Positions 54,006-63,501 are shown, numbered from the stretch's first letter. The stretch: 64,000 bases of DNA from Nostoc indistinguendum CM1-VF10 (GCA_019359215.1 JAHHHS010000026.1:1-64000), one strand, 5' to 3'. Numbers and translations: made by a program. Notes: generated by a model from the sequence alone, not told the origin.

Positions 54006-54953
54006 CTACAACCAAGAACGACTAACTAGTTCTAACTCTCCAATTTCATCGTCGCTCAATTTCCAGTCCAAAGCGCCAGCATTTTGCCGCACGTGTTCGG
54101 CTGTCTTCACACCAGCAATGGGAATAACATTACCCTGAGCAATTAGCCAGTTGAGAGCAACTTGGGCGGGGGTGCGATCGTATTTTTCCCCGAAGTTGCG
54201 TAGCAAAGATATGACTGGGGCAATTTTTTGCAGATTTTCTTTCTTAAATCGTGGATCTATTTTTCTTGCTCCAGTTGGGGTTTCAGCACTATCAATACTG
54301 TACTTACCTGTGAGTAATCCCTGAGCTAAAGGGCTATAAGCCAAGATAGTCACACCTAACTCACGGGCAGTTGCTAAAATACCCTTACTTTCAATTTGGC
54401 GAGTGAGTAGAGAATAGCGGACTTGGTTTACAGCCAAAGGTACTCCACGGGCTGCCAATATTTGATGCGCGTCTCGCATTTGCTCTGCTGAGTAATTACT
54501 TACACCGACTGCGCCAATTCTGCCCCGCTTCACTTCATCCGCTAGGGCATTCATCAAAGTTTCTTGGCTTAAAAAGAAGGCAAAAGGCCAATGCACTTGG
54601 TACAGAGCAATTCGCTCTAATTGTAAGCGTTTGAGGCTTGCTGTTAAAGCATCAGAGACGGATTGGGCTGTAAATCGCCACGGTAAGGGGCCAAATTTTG
54701 TGGCAATTTGTACAGGTTGTTGTGTCTGTTGCAGAAATTGCCCCAAAAATTTCTCTGATAGTCCCATTCCGTAGACTTCGGCAGTATCAAAGAAGGTAAT
54801 ACCAGCTTCTAAGGCTGCTGTAAAGGCTTCTTGTAACTGTTCTGGCCCGTAGGAATTGCCATAATTCCAAAATAGTTTATCACCCCAAGCCCAAGTGCCT
54901 ATGCATAAAGGTGTAACAACTGGGCCATTTTGCCCCAATGTGATATTTTCCAC
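54006..54953 (-). CDS. Aldo/keto reductase
   Basis: A 315-residue TIM barrel. FDTAEVYGMG holds the catalytic D and Y, and RIALYQVHWPFA the histidine. ILAYSPLAQGLLTGKYS and GVSNYSAEQMRDA are typical. It reduces carbonyl groups with NADPH; the substrate is not evident. It belongs to the same subgroup as pyridoxal reductase-like AKRs, which is a weak impression. Confidence 0.9.
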   Translation of the reverse strand: MENITLGQNGPVVTPLCIGTWAWGDKLFWNYGNSYGPEQLQEAFTAALEAGITFFDTAEVYGMGLSEKFLGQFLQQTQQPVQIATKFGPLPWRFTAQSVSDALTASLKRLQLERIALYQVHWPFAFFLSQETLMNALADEVKRGRIGAVGVSNYSAEQMRDAHQILAARGVPLAVNQVRYSLLTRQIESKGILATARELGVTILAYSPLAQGLLTGKYSIDSAETPTGARKIDPRFKKENLQKIAPVISLLRNFGEKYDRTPAQVALNWLIAQGNVIPIAGVKTAEHVRQNAGALDWKLSDDEIGELELVSRSWL

Positions 54954-54996
54954 GGTTGCAAAATTTAATTTATTTACATTTCTTTACTTTTATAGT

Positions 54997-55175
54997 CTAT
55001 CGTTTACTAAAACCCGCTTTGCATTCCTGATGGTAGTCATCTTGGACAGAAACCAATGCCATCAGGGGACCTGCATCCAAAACGAGACGCTTCATCCTTG
55101 TATCAAATAGTCTTCATGAACTAAAGCATCTGTAGGAGCATTTTCTACGATTCCTGCCAGCGATAGTAGCCTTGA
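54997..55175 (-). pseudogene. Relic of a vapBC-type toxin-antitoxin pair
   Basis: A frame reads MKRLVLDAGPLMALVSVQDD and YHQECKAGFSKR, then stops (54997-55095). This is the first 32 residues of a PIN-domain (VapC) toxin with its first aspartate. Upstream, overlapping by ATGA, another frame ends LLSLAGIVENAPTDALVHED and YLIQG (55092-55175), the C-terminus of the usual antitoxin. The antitoxin's N-terminal part is in a different frame (MSHKEYTQVDEFRHF, from 55249) and stops early. So both genes are broken. Confidence 0.62.
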
Positions 55176-55284
55176 ACCATTTTTGGGGCGTAGCCTCTCA
55201 TAGAGAAGTGTCGAAACTCGTCAACCTGGGTATATTCTTTGTGAGACATTACCTAATAACAAGCTGCATAGCAGCTTAAGAATT

Positions 55285-55309
55285 AAGGGAGGCTAATAAC
55301 CTCCCTTTT
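55285..55309. terminator. Terminator-like hairpin after small gene
   Basis: GGGAGG and CCTCCC with a 7-base loop, followed by TTTT on the plus strand. On the minus strand it follows the stop of the small gene at 55337 and is followed by TTAATTCTT, so it can end that transcript. A second stem, AAGCTGC-ATA-GCAGCTT, lies at 55261-55277. Confidence 0.6.
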
Positions 55310-55336
55310 ATGATAGTTGAGTGTATTTAATTATAT

Positions 55337-55561
55337 TTATGAATTAGATGATTTCTCCTGCTTGGCTTTTTTGATTAATTCCATGTAGACATTAATCTCA
55401 CTAATTTCTAAATCATGCTCAACTCTGGTTACTTTCCATCTCTCCTGTTTTAAGTAAACTTCCTCTCCTATTCTGGGAGTAAATTGGAGATCATAAAACT
55501 TTTTGAGAAAATCTTTTTGATTTTCTTCCCATAATATTACTTTGATTACTTCTTTACTCAT
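55337..55561 (-). CDS. Small hypothetical protein
   Basis: A 74-residue protein: MSKEVIKVILWEENQKDFLK, then TPRIGEEVYLKQERWKVTRV and EHDLEISEINVYMELIKKAK. It is beta-rich in the middle and helical at the end, with no membrane segment. A clean terminator follows it. I do not recognise the family. Confidence 0.62.
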   Translation of the reverse strand: MSKEVIKVILWEENQKDFLKKFYDLQFTPRIGEEVYLKQERWKVTRVEHDLEISEINVYMELIKKAKQEKSSNS

Positions 55562-55986
55562 TGCTTATGCCTGTTTTCTTACTAGATGAAGTTAAGTAGC
55601 TTGATGACATAACCTACATACAGCAAGCTTATCTTACTAATTCAATGCAATAGCGTAGTTAAAAATACAATTTCATATTGATATTTTTATGTGGCTTAAT
55701 TGTGTATGATAAAATTACAGATTAATACTATAACTCTAGGAAAGATTACTATTAGGTTTACATTAATAAAACTGGCATCAATGCTTATTTTAGCCTTTGT
55801 TCAAGTTTTCTTACCATTTGCTGCTTTGAGGCGATCGCTGCTTTACAGAACTAAGCATTGCTCTCTAACCTCTGTAACTTCTGCTCTAGAATAAAGTGAA
55901 AAATCTAGCAGCTTCAACAGGGGATTGATTTATGTCCCACCCTACGCTCAGTAGCCAAAAAGTGGCTCGACGTAAAAAGGAACTTT
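55562..55986. other. Intergenic region, no gene seen
   Basis: The region holds a GCGATCGC-like site near 55830 and no supported gene. A frame at 55700-55894 exists but has no family features and no convincing ribosome site. Confidence 0.35.
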
Positions 55987-56628
55987 ATGAAAGAAGTATC
56001 CGTGCCAAATATGATTCAAGCCTTACGTAAACTAGTAACATTCGATGAATTTATCGCTTGGTATCCAGAAAACCCACAACCACGTTATGAACTGCATGAT
56101 GGAGTAATTGTTGAGATGGCACCACCAACAGGCGACCATGAAGAGGTTGTGGGATTTTTGGCGCTAGAAATATCTGCGGAAATTAAAAGACTAAAACTTC
56201 CCTACTTTATTCCTAAAACAGCGTTCATTAAACCATTGGAAGGTCAATCAGCTTATTCTCCAGATGTGCTGATATTAAATCGTTCTAATTTAGTAAACGA
56301 GCCTCTGTGGAAAAAAGAATCGACTGTTAGTCAAGCAGCATCAATTCCTTTAGTAGTTGAGGTAGTTAGTACAAACTGGAGAGATGATTATTTAAAAAAA
56401 GTTGCTGACTATGAAGCAGTAGGCATTCCCGAATACTGGATTGTAGATTACGCAGCTTTAGGTGGTAAGCGCTTTATTGGCAACCCCAAACAACCAAATA
56501 TCTGGGTTTACTCGTTAGTTGAAGAAGAATACCAGGTTAGCCAGTTTCGAGGCGGAGAACGCATTGTTTCGCCTACTTTTGCAGAATTAGATTTAACAGC
56601 CGAACAGATTTTTCAAGCTGGTGGATAA
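55987..56628 (+). CDS. Uma2 family endonuclease-like protein
   Basis: A 213-residue Uma2 (DUF820) protein. PRYELHDGVIVEMAPPTGDH, SAYSPDVLILNRSNL, SIPLVVEVVSTNWRDDYLKK (VEVxS with K) and GIPEYWIVDYAALGG fit the family. The start could be at MIQALRKL (nine residues in), which aligns better with relatives. Function unknown; it shares the fold of PD-(D/E)XK nucleases. Confidence 0.88.
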   Translation: MKEVSVPNMIQALRKLVTFDEFIAWYPENPQPRYELHDGVIVEMAPPTGDHEEVVGFLALEISAEIKRLKLPYFIPKTAFIKPLEGQSAYSPDVLILNRSNLVNEPLWKKESTVSQAASIPLVVEVVSTNWRDDYLKKVADYEAVGIPEYWIVDYAALGGKRFIGNPKQPNIWVYSLVEEEYQVSQFRGGERIVSPTFAELDLTAEQIFQAGG

Positions 56629-56768
56629 GTGGTTAAGCAAAATTATTGATGTCATTGCAAGCAAAATGACACAAATAATTTTTTTAAAATTTGGATTTAA
56701 GTTTTATGGAACAGTTTATCTTTAATTAAAGAGAGAATATATTCCATAAACCATAAGAAAAATTAGCT

Positions 56769-58202
56769 ATGGCAAGCGGTGAAGTATTTGATACCAAAAC
56801 AAAATCCCTATCTGTGCCAAGGGTAAACCTGCTAACCATGTTCCGGCTAGGTTTATTTCAAATGGGGTTGAGCATGATGTCTATTTTGACTCTGGGCGTA
56901 CTCAACAGAGTCATGATTCAAGAAATAGCAATTCCGGCGACGCTGGTATCAGTAGTTCTAGCACTGCCTTTATTTGTTGCTCCTTCCCGTGTCTGGTTCG
57001 GCCAGATTTCCGATGCCAAGCCGTTATGGGGATACCATCGCACAGCTTATGTCTGGGTAGGCGCGGCAATATTTGCGATCGCAGCCTTTTTAGCTGTACA
57101 AGTGATGTGGCAGATGAATGTTGCTGGAAATAGTGCAGGTAATTGGGTATGGACAACCCAAACAATGGGTTGGACAGCACTTTTAGCTTTAGTTTTCGCT
57201 GTATACGGTCTAGGAATTTGTGCTAGTGGTACTGCCTTTGCTGCTTTGTTGGTGGATATATCTGAAGAAGATAACCGTTCTAAAGTAGTTGGTGTAGTTT
57301 GGTCGATGCTAATGGTAGGGATTATTGTTGGGGCTATTATCAGTGCCAGTTTGCTCAGGCAGTTAACTCCAGAAGCAACTGTAGAAACCTTGCAGCCAGC
57401 AATCAACCGATTGTTTACTATTGTCCCAGCAATTGTTTTTAGTTTAGCGATCGCAGCCACGTTTGGCGTAGAAAAAAAGTACTCCCAATACTTAACCCGT
57501 TCCACACTAGTGAACCGGGAAGACAGCATTACTCTAGGCAATGCTTGGAAAATATTGACAGCTAGCCCCCAAACGGGTATATTTTTCACCTTTTTATTGG
57601 TGATGACTATCAGTTTGTTTATGCAAGACCCAATTTTGGAACCTTATGCGGGTCAAGTGTTTAAAATGCCCCTAGCAGAAAGTACCAAATTAAATATTTT
57701 TTATGGAACGGGTTTACTGATTGCCTACGGCGTTACTGGCTTTTACATTGTCCCGCGTTTGGGTAAGCGCAGAACTGCACGTCTAGGCTGTATGTTAGTA
57801 GCATTCTGTGCAATATTACTAGGTATATCAGGATTCACAGCTAATGCAGCAGTTCTCAAACTAGGTTTGTTCTTTTTCGGTTTAGCCGCAGGTTTTTTAA
57901 CTACAGCAGCAATTAGCTTGATGTTGGATCTCACCGCAGCGGAAGCCGCAGGTACGTTTATTGGGGCATGGGGATTAGCGCAGTCACTCTCTAGAGGAGT
58001 GGCGGTGGTAATTGGAGGTACCGTTTTGGATATTGGACGCAAGTTTTTACCAAACCTAGAGTTAGCTTATGGAATGGTATTCGTTCTAGAAGCCGTGGGA
58101 ATGGTGCTGTCGATTTGGTTTCTGAATCGGGTAAACATCACAGAATTTCAAACAAGTACAAAGCAAGCGATCGCTTCGGTTTTAGAAAGCGATTTGGATT
58201 AA
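56769..58202 (+). CDS. BCD family MFS transporter (PucC/chlorophyll-type)
   Basis: A 477-residue protein with 12 hydrophobic segments. RLGLFQMGLSMMSILTLGVL, LFVAPSRVWFGQISDAKPLW, GYHRTAYVWVGAAIFAIAAF and ALLVDISEEDNRSKVVGVVW are characteristic of the BCD (bacteriochlorophyll delivery, PucC-like) family. Such proteins are proposed to deliver or handle pigment or help light-harvesting complex assembly. The partner is not evident from its neighbours. Confidence 0.88.
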   Translation: MASGEVFDTKTKSLSVPRVNLLTMFRLGLFQMGLSMMSILTLGVLNRVMIQEIAIPATLVSVVLALPLFVAPSRVWFGQISDAKPLWGYHRTAYVWVGAAIFAIAAFLAVQVMWQMNVAGNSAGNWVWTTQTMGWTALLALVFAVYGLGICASGTAFAALLVDISEEDNRSKVVGVVWSMLMVGIIVGAIISASLLRQLTPEATVETLQPAINRLFTIVPAIVFSLAIAATFGVEKKYSQYLTRSTLVNREDSITLGNAWKILTASPQTGIFFTFLLVMTISLFMQDPILEPYAGQVFKMPLAESTKLNIFYGTGLLIAYGVTGFYIVPRLGKRRTARLGCMLVAFCAILLGISGFTANAAVLKLGLFFFGLAAGFLTTAAISLMLDLTAAEAAGTFIGAWGLAQSLSRGVAVVIGGTVLDIGRKFLPNLELAYGMVFVLEAVGMVLSIWFLNRVNITEFQTSTKQAIASVLESDLD

Positions 58203-58272
58203 ACTAGAAACTTAAACCAACCTGAATCTGCCTAATTTTGGCTCAGGGGAGTCTTTGCGCGAGAATTAACCA

Positions 58273-59079
58273 ATGAACGATTTTTGGACAACAATTCTTG
58301 ATTTTGCCCAAACTACCACTACCAGAGTGGGCAAGCAGCTAATGCAAGATTTTGGGCAAGTACAGGCTTCCCAAAAAGCTGATGGTAGTTTGGTGACGCA
58401 AGCAGATAAATGGGCAGATCAGGAAATTCGGGATGTGATCGCTTCTACTTTCTCTGGTTACGGTATTTTGAGCGAAGAGAGCGATCAGTCATTTCCCGGT
58501 ACTGAGTGGTGCTGGGTAATTGATCCTCTCGATGGTACAACCAACTTCACACGCGGCATTCCTATCTGGACAATATCTCTGGGTTTGCTATATCGAGGCA
58601 CACCCATTTTTGGTTATATTTATGCACCAACCTTAAATCAAGCTTTTCATGGTTTCTGGGCAGGTTCATCTGGGTTAGCAACGCCCATAGGAGCATTTCT
58701 CAATCTCCACCCCATCCACACCAGTGTTGATAGTCCCAGCAACAATCACTTTTTCAACCTCTGTTCCCGCAGCACCGCAGCTATCCAAAACGGCTTTCCC
58801 TGTAAAATTCGGATGTTGGGTGTGGCTAGCTATAACTTTTTGACGGTTGCAACTGGGGCTACTCTGGGTGGTATTGAGGCGACACCAAAAGTTTGGGATT
58901 TAGCCGGGGCTTGGGTAATTGTCCAAGCTGCTGGTGGGGCCTGGTTATCGCTGAAGTCAGAACCCTTTCCGTTGTCACCGGGAGAAGATTATAGCGATCG
59001 CTCTTTTCCCACCCTTGTGGTTAGTCGCCCCGAATTAGTTTCGGTATTTACACCTTTTTTAGATAGCGTAAAAATTTAG
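58273..59079 (+). CDS. Inositol monophosphatase family protein
   Basis: A 268-residue phosphatase. GYGILSEESDQ, WVIDPLDGTTNFTRGIPIWT (the metal-binding DPLDGTTN) and VWDLAGAWVIVQAAGG (WDxAG) are the three signature motifs. Metal-dependent dephosphorylation of inositol phosphate or of a related sugar phosphate is expected; the exact substrate is open. It follows the BCD transporter by 70 bases on the same strand. Confidence 0.93.
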   Translation: MNDFWTTILDFAQTTTTRVGKQLMQDFGQVQASQKADGSLVTQADKWADQEIRDVIASTFSGYGILSEESDQSFPGTEWCWVIDPLDGTTNFTRGIPIWTISLGLLYRGTPIFGYIYAPTLNQAFHGFWAGSSGLATPIGAFLNLHPIHTSVDSPSNNHFFNLCSRSTAAIQNGFPCKIRMLGVASYNFLTVATGATLGGIEATPKVWDLAGAWVIVQAAGGAWLSLKSEPFPLSPGEDYSDRSFPTLVVSRPELVSVFTPFLDSVKI

Positions 59080-59297
59080 TAATTCGCCAGTCCATATTTG
59101 GAAACAGCCATTTTGTCCAACAGGCAACTAGGCGGTGACATCCCTGACATTAAACTTAATAAAACCCTAGTCAAACAAAGAATTGAGTATAAATAAAGCT
59201 GGTGATAATCCTGATTTAAATACAAAATCAGTGTAGTTACTAATTTAAGCAGTATTGTAGCTTCGGTTACACTGGTTAACTTGGTACAAGTAATTTT

Positions 59298-59837
59298 ATG
59301 TTGTCTAATCTAGATTTAATTCGAGAGTTTGTGCAAAACTCTATCCATAAAAAAGACGTTTTGTTGTCAAATCCTGCTTTGACAGCCCAAACAGTATATA
59401 AAACAAACCAACTGACAGCGAAATCTGAAGGCGTGATAGCCATCGTTCAACTATCTAACACACTACCTGAATTCTCGATTTCTCCAAAATCATCTCAGTG
59501 GGAATTGATAAATCAGGCATTAGCAGAATATAGTTATCTCCTTAAAGGAGAAGTAGATAGTCGGGGTTTCTATCAGTTTCAATACTGTGAAGTTCCCAAG
59601 GGCTATGAGATGCACTGTACTAGGTCTGTAATTTTATGGCGAGCTTGGTGAAAATATCGTAAGTATACTTCAAGCCTAGGGATTCCGTTAGAACTTCTGA
59701 TTAGAAAACGAAATTCATGGTATCCCATTAGAGATTTAGTTATTAGCGACGGACTTCTCTATATCAAAACTTTAGGAAGTGAGATAGCAATTGACTCAGA
59801 TGACTTGGTTACCTGGTTAAGCAAAATTGACGGTTGA
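59298..59837 (+). pseudogene. Hypothetical gene with an in-frame TGA
   Basis: The first 117 residues (MLSNLDLIREFVQNSIHKKD to TRSVILWRAW) end with TGA at 59649-59651. The same frame then continues, with no ATG, as KYRKYTSSLGIPLELLIRKR, NSWYPIRDLVISDGLLYIKT and EIAIDSDDLVTWLSKIDG, to TGA at 59837. The 540-base span is 180 codons. The reading looks like one protein of about 179 residues interrupted once (118th codon). The family is not recognised. Confidence 0.6.
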
Positions 59838-59904
59838 AAGTTAGTAATAGTTGAAAAATGCTGAGATTTTTTCTAGACTTTGAGACTATGCCTGTAACTG
59901 GTTT

Positions 59905-60267
59905 TTAATAAACTGTTTCATCTTCGATACGCCATGCCGGATCAACAATACAAATAAATACCAGTGGTTCGATGCCAGAGTTACAAATAAATTGCCGCGT
60001 ACTAGGAGGAATATACACAGCGTCTCCCGGCTGAACTATCTGGGTTTCATCATCAATGTGCATTTCTCCCATGCCACTGAGAATATAATAGACTTCTGAG
60101 GTAGAGAGCGAGTGCGGTTGAGAGGTTTTTCCTACTGGCAGTGTTGCATGAGCCAAACTATAGCGCAATGCTAGAGATTGCTTGTCTGGATGCAGCAGTT
60201 CTCGCAGAATGGTGTTATCTCCCGCGAGAAATTCTGCACAGTCTTGAAGTTTTTGAACTAGCATCAA
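59905..60267 (-). CDS. Cupin domain protein
   Basis: A 120-residue cupin: YSLAHATLPVGKTSQPHSLS, EVYYILSGMGEMHIDDETQI, VQPGDAVYIPPSTRQFICNS and IEPLVFICIVDPAW. One histidine (H) of the typical cupin motif is present, and an E-V-Y-Y in place of the usual metal set suggests altered metal binding. Function unknown. Confidence 0.83.
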   Translation of the reverse strand: MMLVQKLQDCAEFLAGDNTILRELLHPDKQSLALRYSLAHATLPVGKTSQPHSLSTSEVYYILSGMGEMHIDDETQIVQPGDAVYIPPSTRQFICNSGIEPLVFICIVDPAWRIEDETVY

Positions 60268-60444
60268 TTAATTTTTGATTTGAAGGTTTGAATTAGTTAA
60301 GACTCCCTCATCTTCCCTTGTTTATAGTACTTAGGCAAAAAATCCTAAAAACCTTAATTTATCGAACCGTCTTGTCTGCTAGAGGATTTTGCCAACGCAC
60401 AGCGTCTCGTACAGAAGAATCCTAGAGTTTGCATAAGTCCTAGC

Positions 60445-60732
60445 TTAGTACAAATAAGGATTGGTCTTCGGTTGATAGTCCAAACAATGGATCGCTTCTT
60501 CTGTATTGGCAATAGATGGGCGTACAGTACATTTAAGACGGTAATTGTCGGTAAAAAATTGGCAACCAGTACAGGGTATTTGATGCATTTGTTTGGCTGT
60601 AGTAACACTATCTCGCACCGCCGTCCAGAGACTCAAAAGAAAGAGAATAGTTACAGTCCAAGCAGTGATAAAGCAAATAGGGATTAAAAAAGGTTGAATC
60701 CCATGAATGATAAAAGATATTATTTCTAACAC
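60445..60732 (-). CDS. Small membrane protein of unknown function
   Basis: A 95-residue protein with two possible helices at the start (IQPFLIPICFITAWTVTILF) and a cysteine pair in HQIPCTGCQFFTDNYRLKCT. The C-terminus (VRPSIANTEEAIHCLDYQPK) is charged. I recall relatives in cyanobacteria, all uncharacterised. The cysteine cluster could bind a metal. Confidence 0.7.
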   Translation of the reverse strand: MLEIISFIIHGIQPFLIPICFITAWTVTILFLLSLWTAVRDSVTTAKQMHQIPCTGCQFFTDNYRLKCTVRPSIANTEEAIHCLDYQPKTNPYLY

Positions 60733-60813
60733 GGCATTTGCTGATACAAATTAGTAGTTAAAAGTATATTAACTCTTAACTCCTAACTGTTAACTTCTTA
60801 CTATAGAAGTATA

Positions 60814-61860
60814 TTAAACGCCAGCATGACCCAGCGCTAAACCAGTGACGAGCATTCCTAGAACAAGAAACGGTTGGGCGCTGGCTTGGTACTTAACATC
60901 ATTCTTCACCGGGTCACGCAGGAAATACATATCCTGTAAGGTGATTTGCGGAATGATTAAGAGTATTAGTATTGTTGCATACAAATTCTCATGGATGCTG
61001 ACGAGATAAGCTGCTATCAATCCTTGAAATACATCAATCGTTACTACACAAATCCATGCCGCAGTGGTGATGCCAAACATTACGGGTAGTGACTGTAATC
61101 CTAACTGGCGATCACCTTCTACACTCTTGAAGTCATTGACAATGGCAATGCCCAATCCAGCCAAGCTGTAGAACATTGTCAAAATCACGATTGTGGAATT
61201 GAGATCGCCAAACAAAGCGTGTCCTGTAGACCAAGGTAGGGTGATATAGCTTGCACCCAAGGCGTAGCTACCTAGCCAGCCGTTTTGCTTGAGTTTCAGG
61301 GGAGGTGCAGAATAAATGTAAGCGATGAAAGAACCGATGATCGCGATCGCTGTAATTGTCGGGAATTCATGACCAGACCACACATCTAGCGTAAATGCCA
61401 AAGCAATACCAGCAATCAGTAATACCCAAATCTGAATAATTACCTGGGGTAGGGGAATTGCTCCAGAGGGAATCGGGCGATAGGGTTCATTGATAGCATC
61501 GATTTCGCGATCGTAGTAATCATTGAGGATTTGGGTGTAACCTGTCATCAATGGCCCAGCCAGCAGCATACAGGTTGCTACTTTTAACACATTTTCCAGT
61601 GTCCAAGTATAGTTACCAGAAGAAGCCGCACCACAGACTACGCCCCAAATTAGGGGAATCCAGGTGATCGGCTTCATTAGCTGCAAGCGAATTTTCCAAA
61701 TTGAAGTTTCCCCAGCAGCTGCACCTTTCATCCCCAGTAGCTGCCTAGTTTTGGCATTGCGATCGGCAGATGCATTCGCTTGCTCGTTGAGATTATTTGC
61801 CACTGAGTCTAATACCTCAGTTGGGTTGGGGTCTGGGGTAATGGGATTTGATTCTGACAT
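60814..61860 (-). CDS. chlG: Chlorophyll synthase ChlG
   Basis: A 348-residue prenyltransferase with eight to nine helices. QILNDYYDREIDAINEPYRP is the NDxxDRxxD motif, followed by IPSGAIPLPQV; the second motif region is GIAIVNDFKSVEGDRQLGLQ. It joins geranylgeranyl or phytyl diphosphate to chlorophyllide in the thylakoid membrane. It is preceded on the same strand by the ArsA-like gene, 84 bases away. Confidence 0.94.
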   Translation of the reverse strand: MSESNPITPDPNPTEVLDSVANNLNEQANASADRNAKTRQLLGMKGAAAGETSIWKIRLQLMKPITWIPLIWGVVCGAASSGNYTWTLENVLKVATCMLLAGPLMTGYTQILNDYYDREIDAINEPYRPIPSGAIPLPQVIIQIWVLLIAGIALAFTLDVWSGHEFPTITAIAIIGSFIAYIYSAPPLKLKQNGWLGSYALGASYITLPWSTGHALFGDLNSTIVILTMFYSLAGLGIAIVNDFKSVEGDRQLGLQSLPVMFGITTAAWICVVTIDVFQGLIAAYLVSIHENLYATILILLIIPQITLQDMYFLRDPVKNDVKYQASAQPFLVLGMLVTGLALGHAGV

Positions 61861-61886
61861 AAGGCGTATTTTTTTTAAAGTGAGGA

Positions 61887-61940
61887 GTTAGGAGTTATGA
61901 ATTATTGTTTATTCCTAACTCTTCACTTCTAACTCCTAAC
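61887..61940. repeat. Inverted heptamer repeat between arsA-like gene and chlG
   Basis: GTTAGGAGTTA (61887-61897) and TAACTCCTAAC (61930-61940) form an 11-base perfect stem with a 32-base loop. It lies between two genes on the same strand, so it could reduce read-through. Same AACTCCT heptamer family as at 42393 and 5806. Confidence 0.55.
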
Positions 61941-61944
61941 TAAC

Positions 61945-63045
61945 TTAAAACGAAATTATCAAATAATTATTCTGAAACTTTGCTCCAGCAACAGGTTTGC
62001 CACTCAAAGCAGGGGGTAGGGAAATATTTCGTCGCTGATCTCCTGCTTCTACGGTGACTTCTGGCCCATATTGGGTGAGCTTGACCTGCTTTTTGTCAAA
62101 TCCTGGCAGAAATAAGCGTACTTGACGATTGTGGATGTCTATTTCAATCGGTTTGGGAGCCTGTAGAGCTTGTGCTTCAAAGTTTGGTAAAGCGTCTATT
62201 AGTGGTTGCCAGTCACCTGTGGGCGAGTCGGGAACGACGCTCACAGGTAGGGGGATAAATTCCTCTGACAGGTTAATATTTGTCTCAGGAGACACAAGCA
62301 GAACACCACCGACAGTTAAACCAATTTGTTGAGCACTACCCCACAAATAACGAGCATTTGCTACTTCAATGGGATCTTCTGTGGTCACTAAGAAAGCAGC
62401 GAGACGTTTAGGGTCAGTAAGAGCGGCTCTCCCCTTTTCTAATAAATTATTGACTTGATTAGTGGGCCCTGCAAAATTATCTGTTGTCCAGTTGACATTG
62501 AAAAAGCTGCTAATCAGCGGTTGAATCAAAGGCGATTCAGTAATCGTCTTCCCCAAATCGGAGTTGACAAACAATTGCCGAAATCGCCGGACATACCAAC
62601 TGAGAGATTCTGGCAAACCCAACATTCGCAACGTTAAAGAGTCGCCTGTGCCATCATATACGATCGCGTCATATTTGCCACTGGCATCATATTCGCGGAT
62701 AGCATTTAGGGCTAGAGCGCTGTCCATCCCCGGCAATACTACCAGTTCTTGACCAAAAACGTCTTTGAAAATGGGCGTGCGGAGGTATTGCGCCTCAAGT
62801 TTCTTCGCTTCGTCCCAGTTCCGCTCTAGCAGTACAGATGCTTGAAACTGAACTACTTGCAAATTGGGGGCGATTTCCTGAGGATCGGCAGCAATAGGGG
62901 TACGCAGAAGGGTTGGTAACGTTGGTTCTGGATGTCCTGCTAGGAGTACACGCTTGCCTTGACTTGCCAATAATTTGGCGGCGGCGATCGCAATTTTGGT
63001 ACGAGCGGTGCCGCCTTTGCCCAAAAATGTCAATATTAGAGCCAT
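61945..63045 (-). CDS. ArsA/Get3-like ATPase with atypical P-loop and HSP20-like tail
   Basis: A 366-residue protein of the ArsA/Get3 fold: N-terminal ALILTFLGKGGTARTKIAIA, then RVLLAGHPEPTLPTLL, KYDAIVYDGTGDSLTLRMLG and a C-terminal ArsA HSP20-like domain (IDIHNRQVRLFLPGFDKKQV, NNYLIISF). The P-loop reads GKGGTART where GKGGVGKT is usual, so the conserved lysine before T is arginine. It lies next to chlG. Get3 relatives handle tail-anchored membrane proteins; a link to chlorophyll protein biogenesis is only suggested by the neighbourhood. Confidence 0.82.
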   Translation of the reverse strand: MALILTFLGKGGTARTKIAIAAAKLLASQGKRVLLAGHPEPTLPTLLRTPIAADPQEIAPNLQVVQFQASVLLERNWDEAKKLEAQYLRTPIFKDVFGQELVVLPGMDSALALNAIREYDASGKYDAIVYDGTGDSLTLRMLGLPESLSWYVRRFRQLFVNSDLGKTITESPLIQPLISSFFNVNWTTDNFAGPTNQVNNLLEKGRAALTDPKRLAAFLVTTEDPIEVANARYLWGSAQQIGLTVGGVLLVSPETNINLSEEFIPLPVSVVPDSPTGDWQPLIDALPNFEAQALQAPKPIEIDIHNRQVRLFLPGFDKKQVKLTQYGPEVTVEAGDQRRNISLPPALSGKPVAGAKFQNNYLIISF

Positions 63046-63165
63046 TACTTGATTCCTATTTTCACCGCCGGTTTTTTCAACTCCAACTTAGCACTCAACA
63101 AAGATTCTCAGCCTGTACTTTAAGTTTCAGATTTGCAGAAAAACCCGGTTCTGAGTTCTTTACAG

Positions 63166-63357
63166 TTACACAGGTTTGATTTCATCTTCAAAAAACCAAG
63201 TAGAAGTATTGTCGTCAAACATCACCACTACACCAATCCCACGCCCATCGGTGACTTTGTAGCCTTGGATGATACCCACTTGTCCTAGTTTTTTTACAAC
63301 AGGGGCAGAGACGCGATCACGTAAACGAAAGACTTTAACCTTTTGTCCGATTTCCAT
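63166..63357 (-). CDS. petP: Cytochrome b6f subunit PetP (DUF2862)
   Basis: A 63-residue protein: MEIGQKVKVFRLRDRVSAPV, VVKKLGQVGIIQGYKVTDGR and GIGVVVMFDDNTSTWFFEDE. This is the DUF2862/PetP SH3-like family, a small peripheral subunit of the cytochrome b6f complex in cyanobacteria. Full length for the family. Confidence 0.9.
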   Translation of the reverse strand: MEIGQKVKVFRLRDRVSAPVVKKLGQVGIIQGYKVTDGRGIGVVVMFDDNTSTWFFEDEIKPV

Positions 63358-63501
63358 GCCTGATTACAATGCAATAAACCAAGTCTCAGTGTAGCGGAAT
63401 CCGTGACTCTGCTCTCACAAATTCAGTGGAGATGAGGGATAAAATTCTAAACTCCTGACCTAACAGCTTAAAATTAAATCAACAACCAAACAAGTACAAC
63501 G

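Noticed and set aside
55700..55894. Plus-strand frame of 64 codons
   Set aside because: No ribosome site, no family features and a translation that looks like random intergenic sequence.
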